64,000 nucleotides of DNA from Oscarella lobularis (GCF_947507565.1 NC_089187.1:806001-870000), one strand, 5' to 3'; positions 33,218 to 43,895 are shown, counted from the stretch's first letter. A program made the numbers and translations. Notes: generated from the letters alone by a model not told the origin.

Positions 33218-35298
33218 ATGACGGAGGCTCCTGTCGATCAGGTCCCACCACGGATCACCGTCGAACCGTGCCTTACTGCGTTACCGCGATATCGTGGTTT
33301 TCGATTATCTTGCTGCGCTAGCGAAACAGACGTGACGTACCAGTGGTACTTTCGACCCGCTAAAAGCAGTACCATCCAAAGTCCTATTTCGAAATCCCAC
33401 TATTCTGATTTGGTTTTGAACCGATCTCAATCCATCGCTGGCTATTACTTTTGCGTGGTAACAAGCAAGCCTTCAGCGAAATTTGCTGTGTCGCAATTGG
33501 TCTCAGTTTTTGAGGGTAATTGTACGGGCACTAGCTCTTTTCTAGTAATCGGTCTAACATGATTGATTTTTTTAGAGCTGCCATGTCATTACGTCAACAT
33601 GGAAAGGCATTTCTCTCCCGAAATGTCTCTATCCTCCGCGTCTTCGGATTCCCGTCCGGAATCTAGTGCAAGTGCCGAACCACCACCGAAGAAGGTAAAC
33701 TAAGGGATCATGTGTGATTTTTTTATTCTTATATTTCTATAGTCAAAAAAGAAAGCTGATTACAAGGTATATAAAGTGATTATAGGAAGCATAAAGCTGC
33801 GAATCTCTTTTTTATAGACGTACAGCGGATCTGAAGTTGCTAATGATCCTGCAATAAGGAAGAAGATCTTGAATGCAGAAGAAAATCAATTAGATGCTTC
33901 AATTTTTTACAAGCTTTTTCAGCGAATCGGCGCAGGAGAAAAAGATACGTTTGAACGAATTACAGACGATCTTGTGAAAAAGTTCAAGGACGGCGCTTGG
34001 TCACGAGAAGATGGGCACAGCGCTTTTTTTTCCGCCTGCCTTAACGGCTTGTTTCAATCATCACCACTGATGATTGAGCCCCAGTTTGGCATACGTCGAA
34101 CAAGAGGGGATGGAAGAAGAGTGGATGCAAGAACTGACAGTGCACTTCTTCTTGATGTCAACGGAACCCTTTATCCAGTTCTCTTGATGGAAAGAAACAC
34201 CGGGACTGAGGCAAGTGACTCTGGTCTGTATGAGCTCCAAAGGTGAGAAAGTGATTGATGTCACGGGGACAGAATGAGTTTTTCTATTAGGCACTATGAA
34301 ATATTGCGAAAAGAGCACCCGCGAGTACGATCCGGAAGTTTTCCGTGTCTTGCTCTCGAGGTGGAGCCAAAGCGAGTCACCATGCACGGTTTTATTACTT
34401 TCAACGGGAACACCCTTCAGTCCGAAATAGCATTCGTCGCCAAACCGCTGGAGAGTAAAAGGAGCAATGCAGATATCATAACATTCCTTCAACGCCTTCG
34501 CGGAGGAGTGTTACAATTGGTCGAAGAATGGAAAAAGCATGACTATCAAATGCCCCTTATCCACCACCCAGACTTTGCTCCTGACAGGTTTGAAAATCGA
34601 AGAGGCTACACTGTACCATACTTTTTAAATTGAAAAATCTTTAGCTTTCGTCTGAGCGACAGCCTTTATGAAGGTTTATCTTGTTCTACGCCTCTAGACG
34701 TTTCGGGAAGAGCGTTCGAATGCGAAATATCGTCGCACACGGATAGAGAATTTGCTATCAAATTTGTTTTTGGTAAGTAGTTGCTCTGGTTTACGGTATT
34801 TTATACTCATAGTGTATGCTTTCTGCAGGCCACGATGGTCAGTATGGCGGCGATGTACATAAATCAATGGCATCAGCTAACTTGGCTCCACAATATCTTC
34901 ATGAAGGATCGATAGATTTCGGTCGCCCGACGCGCTATGTCGTGATGGAGATGGTCGAGTGGTCCACTCTGAACAATTGGCTGAATTGCGATGATAAGAT
35001 TCCGGCTGGAAACGTCATATCGAATCTGCAGCGTGCTCTGAATGTTCTTCACGCGAACAAGCACGTGCACGGGGATTTTCGTCCATCAAATATTCTCGTC
35101 AGCGAAAAAGGTGAAATTCGTATTATAGATTTTGATTGGTCTTCAAGCAGCGCTACGAAGCGACATTATCCCAAGCATCTGAATGGCAAGATAGTCTGGC
35201 CTGCTTCGCCAGGAGATAAGCTAGCAGAAGTTCACGATTGGTTCTTCTGTGCATCCATCAAAGCACAGATCAGAGCAAAGCTAGGGGAGGAGCAGTAA
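33218..35298 (+). CDS. Ig-like + restriction-nuclease-like + kinase-like fusion
   Basis: Exon 1 (33218-33515, start MTEAPVDQVPPRITVEP) encodes one Ig-like domain: FRLSCCASETDVTYQWYF and SIAGYYFCVV give the Cys-Trp-Tyr-x-Cys pattern. Two short exons add a Ser/Lys-rich linker (AEPPPKKSKKKADYK). Exon 33818-34242 and exon 34291-34587 encode a domain resembling the PD-(D/E)xK-like module of CR-type effectors (RTDSALLLDVNGTLYPVLLM, then E-R-N and YELQRHYEIL). Exon 34645-34771 and the last exon form a protein-kinase fold: REFAIKFVF (ATP Lys), YVVMEMVEWSTL hinge, VHGDFRPSNILV catalytic loop and IIDFDWSS in place of DFG. No signal peptide precedes the Ig domain, so it is probably intracellular. The nuclease assignment is tentative; the Ig and kinase parts are clear. 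Confidence 0.75.
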
Positions 35299-36423
35299 GA
35301 AGCTGGCGGACAGTTGTCAAATTGCCTTGTCCTGTGTCTGACATTGCGGTGTATATTTGAATTGTAGAAGATTATTGTATGGAATCGTTTTTTAGATAAA
35401 CTGTTGTCTAGTCTGTACTGGCATGGCCAGCCCGAACTGGTAAGGGTATTATTATTCGCTAAAGTTTACTGAAATAAAGATGCGTCCGGAGTGACCCCTT
35501 TAATTAAGTGATACGGATTGTCTTTTTTCCGAAGTTGTTTCGAACATAATAAATTGTCTGTCACGTGTTACCTGTGTGTGCGCACGCAACGCTCGCGAGT
35601 CTTGGTTTCTTGCGCGCTCTCCGCTTTCAACAGCTCTAATCAGGATTGCCGTTTTAGAAACGATTGTCGTACCTTTATGATCACCGGGTTTTCTGCTATC
35701 TCTGAACGGAATCAGTCTATCGTAGAGACGGCTTTTCCTGTTTAGGAAGCCGCCAAGCGAATACCGAATGCGTCAGTGCGAGCATCAATTAACGGCGAAA
35801 AAAGCCACGTACTCGCAATCGAACGTGCGCTAGAGCTAGGAATCGATCGTCTCGTCAGCCTGCATGAGGGATATCGTCGCCATCGGACACATGACACTTG
35901 AAAAAACCAACAAGCAGCTTTTTTTGACATGGCTTTCAGCGGGCCCACTGTCGTCAAGGAACACAAGGCGCATCGTCATTGACTCCGTTTGGGCCGTACG
36001 TGGTTTGTCTAAGGAACTCTTCAACGATGTTCATTGTCCACCCCATTGGCTGTGTGCCTTTTCCATGAGTTGTTTCTTTTTTCACTTGCGGCGTCCGCGC
36101 TTGGCAAAAAAAGAGCTGGACGGATTCTTTCTCGCGGTCAGTTGGGCGGGTCAAAGATTTATATACACAACGGAACCCGAGCCGCTGCCGGAGCTGGAGT
36201 TGCACTGCACACCGGGTCAATTTGAGAATGAAACGTCAGCTCTATCAATTGACTATATATGGAGTTGTTTGACAATAGCTATGCATGGTTTGACCACTCT
36301 GCTACCTATGCATCCTTAGAAGGAGGAAAACGTTGTTACGACGTGCGTATTGTACGGAATATTTTTGTTTGTCTTGCTTTATATACCTCCGGCTAAGGTA
36401 CGGACATCCTGTACTGCTGCACG
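35299..36423. other. Intergenic with coding-like fragments
   Basis: Two stretches look like orphan exons. After a TTTAG at 35745 a frame reads EAAKRIPNASVRASINGEKS then HVLAIERALELGIDRLVSLH. Near 36240-36345 another reads YMELFDNSYAWFDHSATYAS. A hydrophobic stretch near 36035-36090 could be a signal peptide. None can be chained into a gene or recognised. Confidence 0.3.
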
Positions 36424-36433
36424 TATATATAAG
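36424..36433 (+). promoter_or_regulatory. TATA box of the fibrinogen-related gene
   Basis: TATATATAAG sits 47-56 bp upstream of the start codon at 36480, consistent with a very short 5' UTR. Confidence 0.55.
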
Positions 36434-36479
36434 CAAGCGTTTTCTTCAGTACAAGCAGTCCCGCCAAGTCGGTGCAAGA

Positions 36480-37409
36480 ATGGTGCAGCTGTCTATCTTC
36501 TTTTGTTTCTGCCTGGCCACTGCTAGCTGGGTTGCATCAGAGCCTATAGCGAGACGGGAAAGCGTTTCTGACTGCAATAACAGCACTGCTGACGGTGTAA
36601 CCGTTACTGTCAATGTCAACAACCACGGTGGATCACGCTGTAGCGACGCCGCTGAGCCTATTGGTTGTTGCGCCGATGTGAAGAATCGTCTCACTGTCAT
36701 AGAAGACATTCTTCAGCGAATTTTGGAAAACACCAATGCAACTGCTACTGGGACATCTGAACGCGATCCTCTGCGTACGTGCAAAGAGACTCTCGACCAA
36801 GGCTTTACTGAAAGTGGCGTGTACACTATTGATCCAGATGACGGTTACGGACCTTTTGAAGTGTACTGTGATATGGAAACGGCTGGTGGGGGTTGGGTCG
36901 TCTTTCAAAGACGAGAAGACGGGTCTGTCGACTTCGTTCGAGATTGGATTGACTACAATAATGGGTTTGGCGATTTCAACAAAGAGTTCTGGCTAGGTTT
37001 GGACAAAATTAGTAGGCTGACAAAAGAGTCGCCACAAACGCTTCGATTTGACATGTCAGATTTTGATGGCAACAGTAGCTATGCTGAATATAAAACTTTC
37101 GAAGTTGAAAATGAAGCAACAGGATATGCTCTTAAAGTTTTGTCATATTCAGGTGATGCTGGTGACTCTTTTTCGAATCTTAGTGGGATGAAGTTCAGCA
37201 CAAAGGATAAGGACCAGGACACTTGGAGTGGTAATTGTGCTGAAACGTTTAAGGGTGCTTGGTGGTATGATGACTGTCATTCTTCAAATTTAAACGGATT
37301 CTATTACGAAGGAGCTCACAAATCGTATGCGGATGGCGTTAATTGGTACGCTTGGAAAGGGCATCATTATTCGCTGAAGTTCACTGAAATGAAAGTGCGC
37401 CCAAAGTAG
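36480..37409 (+). CDS. Intronless secreted fibrinogen-related protein (FReD)
   Basis: 309-aa secreted lectin-like protein. A signal peptide (LSIFFCFCLATASWVAS) is followed by a short N-terminal region with N-glycosylation sequons (NNST, NATA) and a heptad-like stretch (VKNRLTVIEDILQRILE) that may oligomerise. The fibrinogen C-terminal domain starts at TCKETLDQGFTESGVYTI and contains FEVYCDMETAGGGWVVFQRRE, NEFWLGL-type NKEFWLGLDKI, SNLSGMKFSTKDKDQD (calcium loop DxD), CAETFKGAWWYDDCHSSNLNG and the end YSLKFTEMKVRP. All domain landmarks and four domain Cys are present. Ficolin-, tenascin- and angiopoietin-type FReDs bind acetylated sugars or receptors; the ligand here is unknown. It is a single exon in an intron-rich region. 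Confidence 0.93.
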   Translation: MVQLSIFFCFCLATASWVASEPIARRESVSDCNNSTADGVTVTVNVNNHGGSRCSDAAEPIGCCADVKNRLTVIEDILQRILENTNATATGTSERDPLRTCKETLDQGFTESGVYTIDPDDGYGPFEVYCDMETAGGGWVVFQRREDGSVDFVRDWIDYNNGFGDFNKEFWLGLDKISRLTKESPQTLRFDMSDFDGNSSYAEYKTFEVENEATGYALKVLSYSGDAGDSFSNLSGMKFSTKDKDQDTWSGNCAETFKGAWWYDDCHSSNLNGFYYEGAHKSYADGVNWYAWKGHHYSLKFTEMKVRPK

Positions 37410-37742
37410 CAACAGTATCCTAAATTTCTTGTCAAACTTTCGTGACTCTTTTTGCTTGTGAAGCATCGCTTGTCCTCTTTTGCTTTGTCCTTTTTGATGT
37501 TTTGTATTGGTTAATGAATTTTCTGTCACGTGAATGCGCACGCTACTTTTCTCAGTAAATAGCGAAGTAATTGTCGATTTGGGAAAAGCAGACTAGTGAG
37601 CACCCTTACAAACTTGAAGACGCTTTTTTAGAAAAGTCAATAAGTGTAGGTGTCTTTTGTTGATAACGGTTGATTAATTATTGATTTTAATTTGCGTTGA
37701 ACTTCTACTTTTAGCGCGCCTTTTAGCGCGCGGTATGATCCC

Positions 37743-37750
37743 TATAAATA
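37743..37750 (+). promoter_or_regulatory. TATA box retained in front of the GH2 pseudogene
   Basis: TATAAATA lies 47-54 bp before the pseudogene start at 37797. The corresponding segment is missing upstream of the intact copy at 41169. Confidence 0.5.
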
Positions 37751-37796
37751 CATGTCACCATCTATGGCGTCACGAACCCGAAGGTAATCGGGGTTC

Positions 37797-38466
37797 ATGG
37801 CTTCCCTCCTCCCAATCCGCGCAGTTGTCTTTCTCTGCTGTCATTTGGAGCCAGTCCCTTGCTCGCTAGCGCTCCTCGAGAGCGAATAAACTTCGACTTC
37901 GCTTGGCGATTTCACCTAGGCGATCCGTCCAACGCTAAATGCCCGCCGAACATCTTTCCAAAAAACCTAACCGGAATCCAATGCAAAGGACTCACATGTG
38001 ATCGCACAGCGACAAGGGCGAGGGAATGCCGAGCGTACGATGATTCTGCGTGGGCGGTGGTCGACGCTCCGCACATCGCCGAAGGGAAAAAAAAGCACGC
38101 CTATTTGCCCGTAAATGTCACGTAGTATCGAAAGCACTTCAACTTACCTGGGGACTGGCAGGGGAAATCAAGATGGATTTACTTTGAAGGCGTCTTTTGC
38201 GCGAGCACTATATGGATCTCACAGGTCACGGAAAATTACGCGATGCCTGATCGCGGTCGTATTCTTCAAATCGATTCTGATGTCGGTAAACGTGCGAAAA
38301 TCATTCCATCGTCTTCAAAAATTGCTCCTCCTAGAGAAATTGTCGTTTCGACGACAGTAGAAGGCCTGTCGACCTCAAAATTGAGCATTCCTCTTACGAC
38401 GGATATGAAGGAATCTGTCTTAGCTGTTGCAAAAAAGTTGGGTAATGGCTTGAAGTTAGTACGGTA
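37797..38466 (+). pseudogene. Internally deleted copy of the GH2 glycosidase
   Basis: The N-terminal part matches 41169-41612 and the C-terminal part matches 43663-43895, with the catalytic middle missing (junction near 38220). Additional lesions are a one-base loss near 37849, a TAG at 38122 and loss of the DALIGGAYMRD segment. Confidence 0.92.
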
Positions 38467-39148
38467 ATAGTAAGTTTTGCTTATTGGCTGATTGAATTTT
38501 ATGCTGGCGTTTGTAGAGCACGGCATTACTGGGTTTGCTGTACCTGTTGTACCGAGTGTATCGTTTGTTAATCCAGTGTTGAAGCAAGGAAACGTAAGCG
38601 GAAAGGTTTTTAATGGGAAAATGATGCAAATGATCTTATTAATTAATTACCGTAATTAATTAATTAATCGTGAGTATGCTAGGTAGCCCAACGGCTTTGG
38701 AAGATGATTTAGGAAGAGCATGCATACAGTAAATGTGAATAAAAAGGATAATTGACCTATCTGTCAAGAGTCGGTTACCAAGGGTCGTGCCTTTATTCTC
38801 GAACGTGCCAATGAGCCTAGCTATCCTTATTATTTTCTGAAGATAGCATCCCTCATCAAATCTCTTGATTAATTATTTTTCTATCTATTCCCACGCTCCT
38901 TTTACCAGAATTGAAGCGTAATACTTGTAGAAGCATGACGTACCGTACAAGCACAATGACTCGGTTTAATAAGACTTCTTGCACAATTACTTGTATAACA
39001 CCACAACAACACATACTGTTACTCTACTCTCCAACGAATAATCATTTGAAACAAATAGCATGCATTCATCAGTACACAGCAAGAACAAAATTTACGCTGT
39101 CTGCGCCAAACAAGTACAATTTAATTAATTGACGTCACAACCGAGAAT
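38467..39148. other. Convergent intergenic region
   Basis: Contains the BPI exon relic (separate entry), two TTAATTAATTA runs near 38640-38670 and AC-rich sequence near 38990. A matching but altered region is at 43896-44556. No gene is seen. Confidence 0.5.
38514..38594 (+). pseudogene. Relic of a BPI/LBP-family exon
   Basis: Encodes EHGITGFAVPVVPSVSFVNP then VLKQGN, bounded by an acceptor (gtttgtag) and a GTAAGC donor. It matches the BPI exon at 12743-12819 including part of the preceding intron (aatagtaagt...ttggctgattgaatttta). The same place in unit 2 (43963-44000) keeps only parts. Confidence 0.85.
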
Positions 39149-40640
39149 TCATTTATCTGAAGAGTTCTCAGCAGAGCATTTGACACATGCCTTTTTCAGA
39201 GCAGCGCTTTTCATCAAATCGGCAATTTTTGCGTACTCAGAGACAGATTCGGTCGTCACGGCTTGAATCATGTACTCGAGACATTGATCTCTCAAGTCCG
39301 TGACAAGATAATAGTCGGCAGCGAGACAAACTTCAGTCACAATAGGCTTGCACATCATAACGTCAACACTGCCGGTGAGAAGATAAAACAGCACAGATCG
39401 GAAAGCATCGTAGGAAAAATCAGAAACAGGATAGCGTTTGGCTCCTTCTGTAGACTCCTTGAAAAGCCGGATCGGAGCATCCGACGGAAGAACTCGCTTT
39501 GCAAACAAAGCACAACTCGCGGGACGCGAATTGTTTTAGCATCGACTTCAAAAATGATGTCGTCTGGGGATGTCAAATCTTTATTGTCAAGTAACTGAGC
39601 ATAACTTGAGACAAAATTGGCTGTCGGGCGGCGACGAAAAGCTTTGCAGGGATCCGGTTTGAGAGCAATGATAATTATACATGGAATCATATATTGACTA
39701 GGATCGAAGAATGAATACACGGTGTGATCGTCATTATTCACGAGACGATAGAGATCTTCAAAGTAGCCGCTGAATGCGCCTTCTGTATAACAGACACATT
39801 CATATTCGTCGTTCCCACTCAAACGTTGTCTAAATAACTCTCTTTTGCCAAAAATGTAGATGCTGTTGAGTTTGCTGCTGTAACCGGAGATTACCCTGCT
39901 GTCACTCGGCAGACGTTTAATACGAAACACAGCCCCGTCACGTATCTCGTTGACAGTAAAGTAATCACATAAGATGAGGCCACCTTGGGGACCGTTATAA
40001 AGATATGCCTCTTTGGCACCCCAGTCCCGGCCAATTGCTAGGGAAACTTTGGCAATGACTGTCACATTGCCCTCTAGCGATACCCTGTATGCTCTGCTCT
40101 TGAAGTATGTCAAGAAAAACCACAGATCGGTCCTCCCTCACAAGAATGCTCCGCGGATTCAGCACATTGTCAACGTCACCGGTGAACGTCGTAACCACGC
40201 CGTCATGAATCTAAGAGAGGGATTATCCCACGTTTTAGAGAGCAAACAACCTACTTTTCGTATTCGTCCATTTCCAACGTCGCACACATAGACTGTTTTG
40301 CCGTATTGATCGACTGCAAGTCGAGCAGGATTTTCAAAGAGAGCCTCTGCGGAAGGTCCATCCTTATAGCCGCTCTTGCAAGCAACGCCAGCAAAGGATT
40401 CCACTTCGACGTACTGGTCACCGACCTCGCAGCCCAGTAGGCTATAAGACGTAGAGTCAATTTGCCAAATGCATTTGGAGAACGTGTCTGCCGCCAAATG
40501 CAGGCCATCAAGTAAAGCAACGTTGCTCACGTCTTTCATCTTGTCATTTTTTAGCCAAACTCGCGGTGGTGTCGGCACATCTACAAGTAAATAAATGAAG
40601 AAATGCAAGAATATTCAGATAGACGCCGTTTACCACTCAT
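39149..40640 (-). pseudogene. NHL-repeat + BTB protein, copy 1 (frameshifted)
   Basis: The exon plan is like copy 2: a 7-nt first coding exon (40634-40640, ATGAGTG), exon 2 (40255-40580) with an NHL-type repeat (GYKDGPSAEALFENPARLAV then YVCDVGNGRIRKV), and exon 3 from 40210 with more repeat sequence followed by a BTB/POZ domain (SPDDIIFEVDAKTIRVPRVV, then FRRML). Exon 3 shifts frame near 40095 and again near 39475, inside the BTB, where cttgaaaagccgg has one base less than copy 2. The C-terminal half (KRYPVSDFSYDAFRSVLFYL, CLAADYYLVTDLRDQCLEYM) is open in another frame. Assembly error cannot be excluded. BTB proteins commonly recruit CUL3 or oligomerise. Confidence 0.65.
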
Positions 40641-40800
40641 TTCAGGGACGAGTATATTCCTGCCGAAGTGGCAGTATGCTGTGGGAAGGCAACTACGCAT
40701 GCGTCGTAAAACACGTGTTTTTTGTAGGCTCTCTGTTGGTTTTCCTCTATTGAGCTCTATACTACGTTCTTTGATACATTTTTCTTCATCGGAATTGTTC

Positions 40801-41168
40801 TGTTCAGTCTACTGAGTCTGTGCAGCCACCTAATAACTTTTTTGCTATCATCAGTCTATGAGCTAAGGATCAAGTACGAATTGTCTTTAGGATGTCGATT
40901 TGGGTAAGACTGATGAACATCCTGACAAACTTGAAGACGCTTTTTTAGAGCAGTGAAGAAGTGTAGTCATAATTGACTTTAATTTGCCGTGTAATTGGAT
41001 TTTGTGCCTCAATACGCGTGGCCTCGATGCAATAGAGGAATATCGCTAAGTCAAGATTTGTAACAACAGAGGAGGCAGACGTTGAACTAAAAAATCTTTT
41101 TTAGCACGCTTTTTAGCGCGCGGTAAAATCCCTGATGGCGTCAAGAACCCGAAGTTAATCGGGGGTTC
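40801..41168. other. Upstream flank of the GH2 gene
   Basis: Corresponds to 37460-37796. No TATA element lies at the expected place, because about 20 bp containing it in unit 1 are missing here. Confidence 0.5.
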
Positions 41169-43895
41169 ATGGCTTCCCTCCACCCAATCCGCGCAGTTGT
41201 CTTTCTCTGCTGTCATTTTGGAGCCAGTCTCTTGCTCGCTAGCGCTCCTAGAGAGCGAATAAACTTCGACTTCGCTTGGCGATTTCACCTAGGCGATCCG
41301 TCCAACGCTGAATGCCCGCCGAACGCCTTTCCAAGAAAACCAACCGGAATCCAATGCAAAGGACTCACATGTGATTGCACAGCGACAAACGCAACGGAAT
41401 GCCGAGCATACGATGATTCTGCGTGGGCGGTGGTCGACGCTCCGCACGACGCGCTCATTGGAGGCGCATACATGCGAGACGGGGACAAAAACCACGCCTA
41501 TTTGCCCGTAAATGTCACGTGGTATCGAAAGCACTTCAACTTACCAGGGGAATGGCAGGGGAAATCCATATGGATCTACTTCGAAGGCGTCTTTCGCGCG
41601 AGCACTATATGGATCAATGGCGACCTGCAGCTCTATCACGACTCGGGATATACGAGCTTCTCTCTGCGTCTCGATAATATAAGTAGCGTGCGCTATGGCG
41701 ACGGCGTAGTTAACGAGAACGTCATTGCAGTGCGAGCGGAGGGAGAAGGCGGATCTGGCTCGTGGTACGAAGGAGCGGGTATCTATCGGCACAACTATAT
41801 CGTCGCGACTAGTGGTCAGCATGTCGCCGTCGACGGCGTTTATGGCGCGTCGACAATTCCGGACGAAGTCAAGCCTCGGAAAAGGAACGAGAGTAGCAGT
41901 TTAGAGGGAATGCTAGCGGATGTGGCCGTATTTCGACCCCGTGTTGAAGTTGTCAATGATGCCAATGAGTCGACTTCAGTTCGCGTGGAGTTTCGCTTCT
42001 ATGACGAGAGTGATGAAGTGGTAGGGCGCAGTTTGAGTACGACGACCATTGGACCTAGCACTTCGGTCCTTGTCAACGCATCCGTACATTTGATGAATGC
42101 GGAATTGTGGAGTTTAGCTCGACCATACATGTACGAAATGCAAACAGTTATTTCGTCCGAAAGCGGAAACGTCTTGGACATTGTCAACGTATCGATCGGA
42201 ATTCGTCGATCTGTCTGGGATTCCGACAAGGGCTTTTTTCTAAACGACGAGCCCGTGAAGTGGCTCGGCTTCTCCAATCGCGACGATTTCGCCGGCGTCG
42301 GCGTTGCGGTTCCTGATCGCGTGCACTTGTATCGAGTGCAGGCTCTCGGCGGCATCGGCGGAAACGCGTGGCGCACGGGACACAATCCGCCGGCGCCGTT
42401 TCTACTCGACTTGTTCGATCGGCTCGGAATTCTCGTCTGGGTGGAGAATCGCCAGTTCGGGAATCGCACGACGTGGGTCGAGAATCAGCGCGACATGGTG
42501 CGTCGCGATCGCAACCATCCGAGCGTCATGGTCTGGTCGTTTTGCAGCGATGCCGGGTGTATAGCCGGCAACGATTCCACCGAGACTGAAATCGCGAAGA
42601 TATTCAAAAAGGCGTCGAACGATGCCGATCCTTATCGACCGGTTGCGGCGAACATGAACAGTGGCATCGGCAACGGTCTCACGCAGGTGATCGACGTTCA
42701 AGGATTGTCGCATCGCGACGGAAAAGTCTACGATTCTTTTCGTGTGGATTATCCGAACAAGCCTGTTATTGGGTCTGAGTGCTGCTCATGTCCTACATAT
42801 CGCGGCGAAGACGTTACAAATGCGTCCTCCTGCATTTTGGCTAGTTTTGACGGTGGGTGTAGCAGTGAGCAGAACGGTTGGGAGATGTCGCGATCGTTTG
42901 CCGGCGGGGAGCTGGTGTGGACTCTATTCGATTATTACGGCGATGCCGAACCGTTTGCGTGGCCGCAAGTCAGCTCCGCGTTTGGATCGTTTGATTTGGC
43001 TGGATTCGTAAAGCCGTCGGCGTTCTGGTACAAGGCTTGGTGGTTCTACAATTCGACGAATACGACGTCGTCGATTGCACGCTCTCCCCAGCTTGTGGAT
43101 CATCGAGGAGGAATGCGGAATAAGTGGACGTCAGCCAGAGGATTTTTTGTCTATATTATACAAGATTGGGAGCCCGATTTGGCGCGGCCTCTGCGCACGA
43201 TACGTGCGTACACCAATGCTCCAATGGTTGAGCTACTTGTCAATGGGGTCTCAGTTGGCGTCCAAAACGTCCGGTGGCTGGGCTGGGCTGAATGGAATAA
43301 TTTGACTTACGCTCCCGGAAGTCTCACTGCATTCGCCAAGATATCGTCGCGCGAATCCGTAGCGGAGTACTTCGTGGAAACGGTTGGACGGCCGATGGGG
43401 CTTATAATGGCCATCGACGCTCCTTACAATTGGACGGGAACGGGACGAACTCTGGTTTTGGACGGGCAAGACGCGGCTCTCATTCGCGCCTACGTCGTCG
43501 ATATACAAGGGAATCCCATCCCTTCGTCGTCGCACAACGTCTCGTTTCGCATCGTTAGCGGCCCCGGTCGCATTATCGGCGTTGGAAACGGTAATCCGAA
43601 TTGCCACGAGCCGAACAAGGCGACGTGGCGAAGTGCTTATCATGGACTAGTGCGAGCCGTCGTGCAGGTGACGGAAAATTACGCGACGTCTGATCGCGAT
43701 CGTATTCTTCAAATCGATTCTGATGCCGGCAAACGCACGAAAATTATTCCATCGTCGTCTAAAATTGCTCCTCCTGGAGAAATTGTCGTTTCGGCGACAG
43801 TAGAAGGGCTGACGACCTCAAAATTGAGCATTCCTCTTACGACGAATATGAGTGAATCTGTCTTAGCTGTTGCAAAGAAGTTGGGCAATGGCTAG
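41169..43895 (+). CDS. Secreted GH2-family glycoside hydrolase (beta-galactosidase-like), single exon
   Basis: 908 aa with an N-terminal hydrophobic signal (AVVFLCCHFGASLLLAS). GH2 layout: sugar-binding jelly-roll (RINFDFAWRFHLGD, YDDSAWAVVDAPHD, WYRKHFNLP, SIWIYFEGVFRASTIWINGD), immunoglobulin-like middle domain, TIM barrel (GFFLNDEPVKWLGFSNRDDF, GGNAWRTGHNPPAP, RRDRNHPSVMVWSFCSDAGC, NKPVIGSECCSC, AGGELVWTLFDYYGD) and C-terminal beta domains with WARAYTNA-like RTIRAYTNAPMVELLVNG. The nucleophile-position Glu (IGSE) is present. The acid/base position reads C-S-D where related enzymes have N-E, so activity may be reduced or changed. Many N-glycosylation sequons support secretion. It lacks introns unlike most neighbours and converges on the NHL-BTB gene. 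Confidence 0.88.
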   Translation: MASLHPIRAVVFLCCHFGASLLLASAPRERINFDFAWRFHLGDPSNAECPPNAFPRKPTGIQCKGLTCDCTATNATECRAYDDSAWAVVDAPHDALIGGAYMRDGDKNHAYLPVNVTWYRKHFNLPGEWQGKSIWIYFEGVFRASTIWINGDLQLYHDSGYTSFSLRLDNISSVRYGDGVVNENVIAVRAEGEGGSGSWYEGAGIYRHNYIVATSGQHVAVDGVYGASTIPDEVKPRKRNESSSLEGMLADVAVFRPRVEVVNDANESTSVRVEFRFYDESDEVVGRSLSTTTIGPSTSVLVNASVHLMNAELWSLARPYMYEMQTVISSESGNVLDIVNVSIGIRRSVWDSDKGFFLNDEPVKWLGFSNRDDFAGVGVAVPDRVHLYRVQALGGIGGNAWRTGHNPPAPFLLDLFDRLGILVWVENRQFGNRTTWVENQRDMVRRDRNHPSVMVWSFCSDAGCIAGNDSTETEIAKIFKKASNDADPYRPVAANMNSGIGNGLTQVIDVQGLSHRDGKVYDSFRVDYPNKPVIGSECCSCPTYRGEDVTNASSCILASFDGGCSSEQNGWEMSRSFAGGELVWTLFDYYGDAEPFAWPQVSSAFGSFDLAGFVKPSAFWYKAWWFYNSTNTTSSIARSPQLVDHRGGMRNKWTSARGFFVYIIQDWEPDLARPLRTIRAYTNAPMVELLVNGVSVGVQNVRWLGWAEWNNLTYAPGSLTAFAKISSRESVAEYFVETVGRPMGLIMAIDAPYNWTGTGRTLVLDGQDAALIRAYVVDIQGNPIPSSSHNVSFRIVSGPGRIIGVGNGNPNCHEPNKATWRSAYHGLVRAVVQVTENYATSDRDRILQIDSDAGKRTKIIPSSSKIAPPGEIVVSATVEGLTTSKLSIPLTTNMSESVLAVAKKLGNG

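Larger units (their letters stand above)
37555..40800. repeat. Segmental duplication unit 1 (GH2 pseudogene + NHL-BTB copy 1)
   Basis: Corresponds to 40885-46230 in the same orientation. Landmarks shared at both ends are the cttgaagacgcttttttag block (37614 and 40933) and the acacgtgtt block beyond the NHL-BTB start (40710 and 46136). Unit 1 is shorter because the GH2 gene has lost its middle. Confidence 0.8.

Noticed and set aside
42402-43643. Several antisense frames within the GH2 gene
   Set aside because: They are shadows of a 908-codon GC-richer gene with clear domains on the plus strand.
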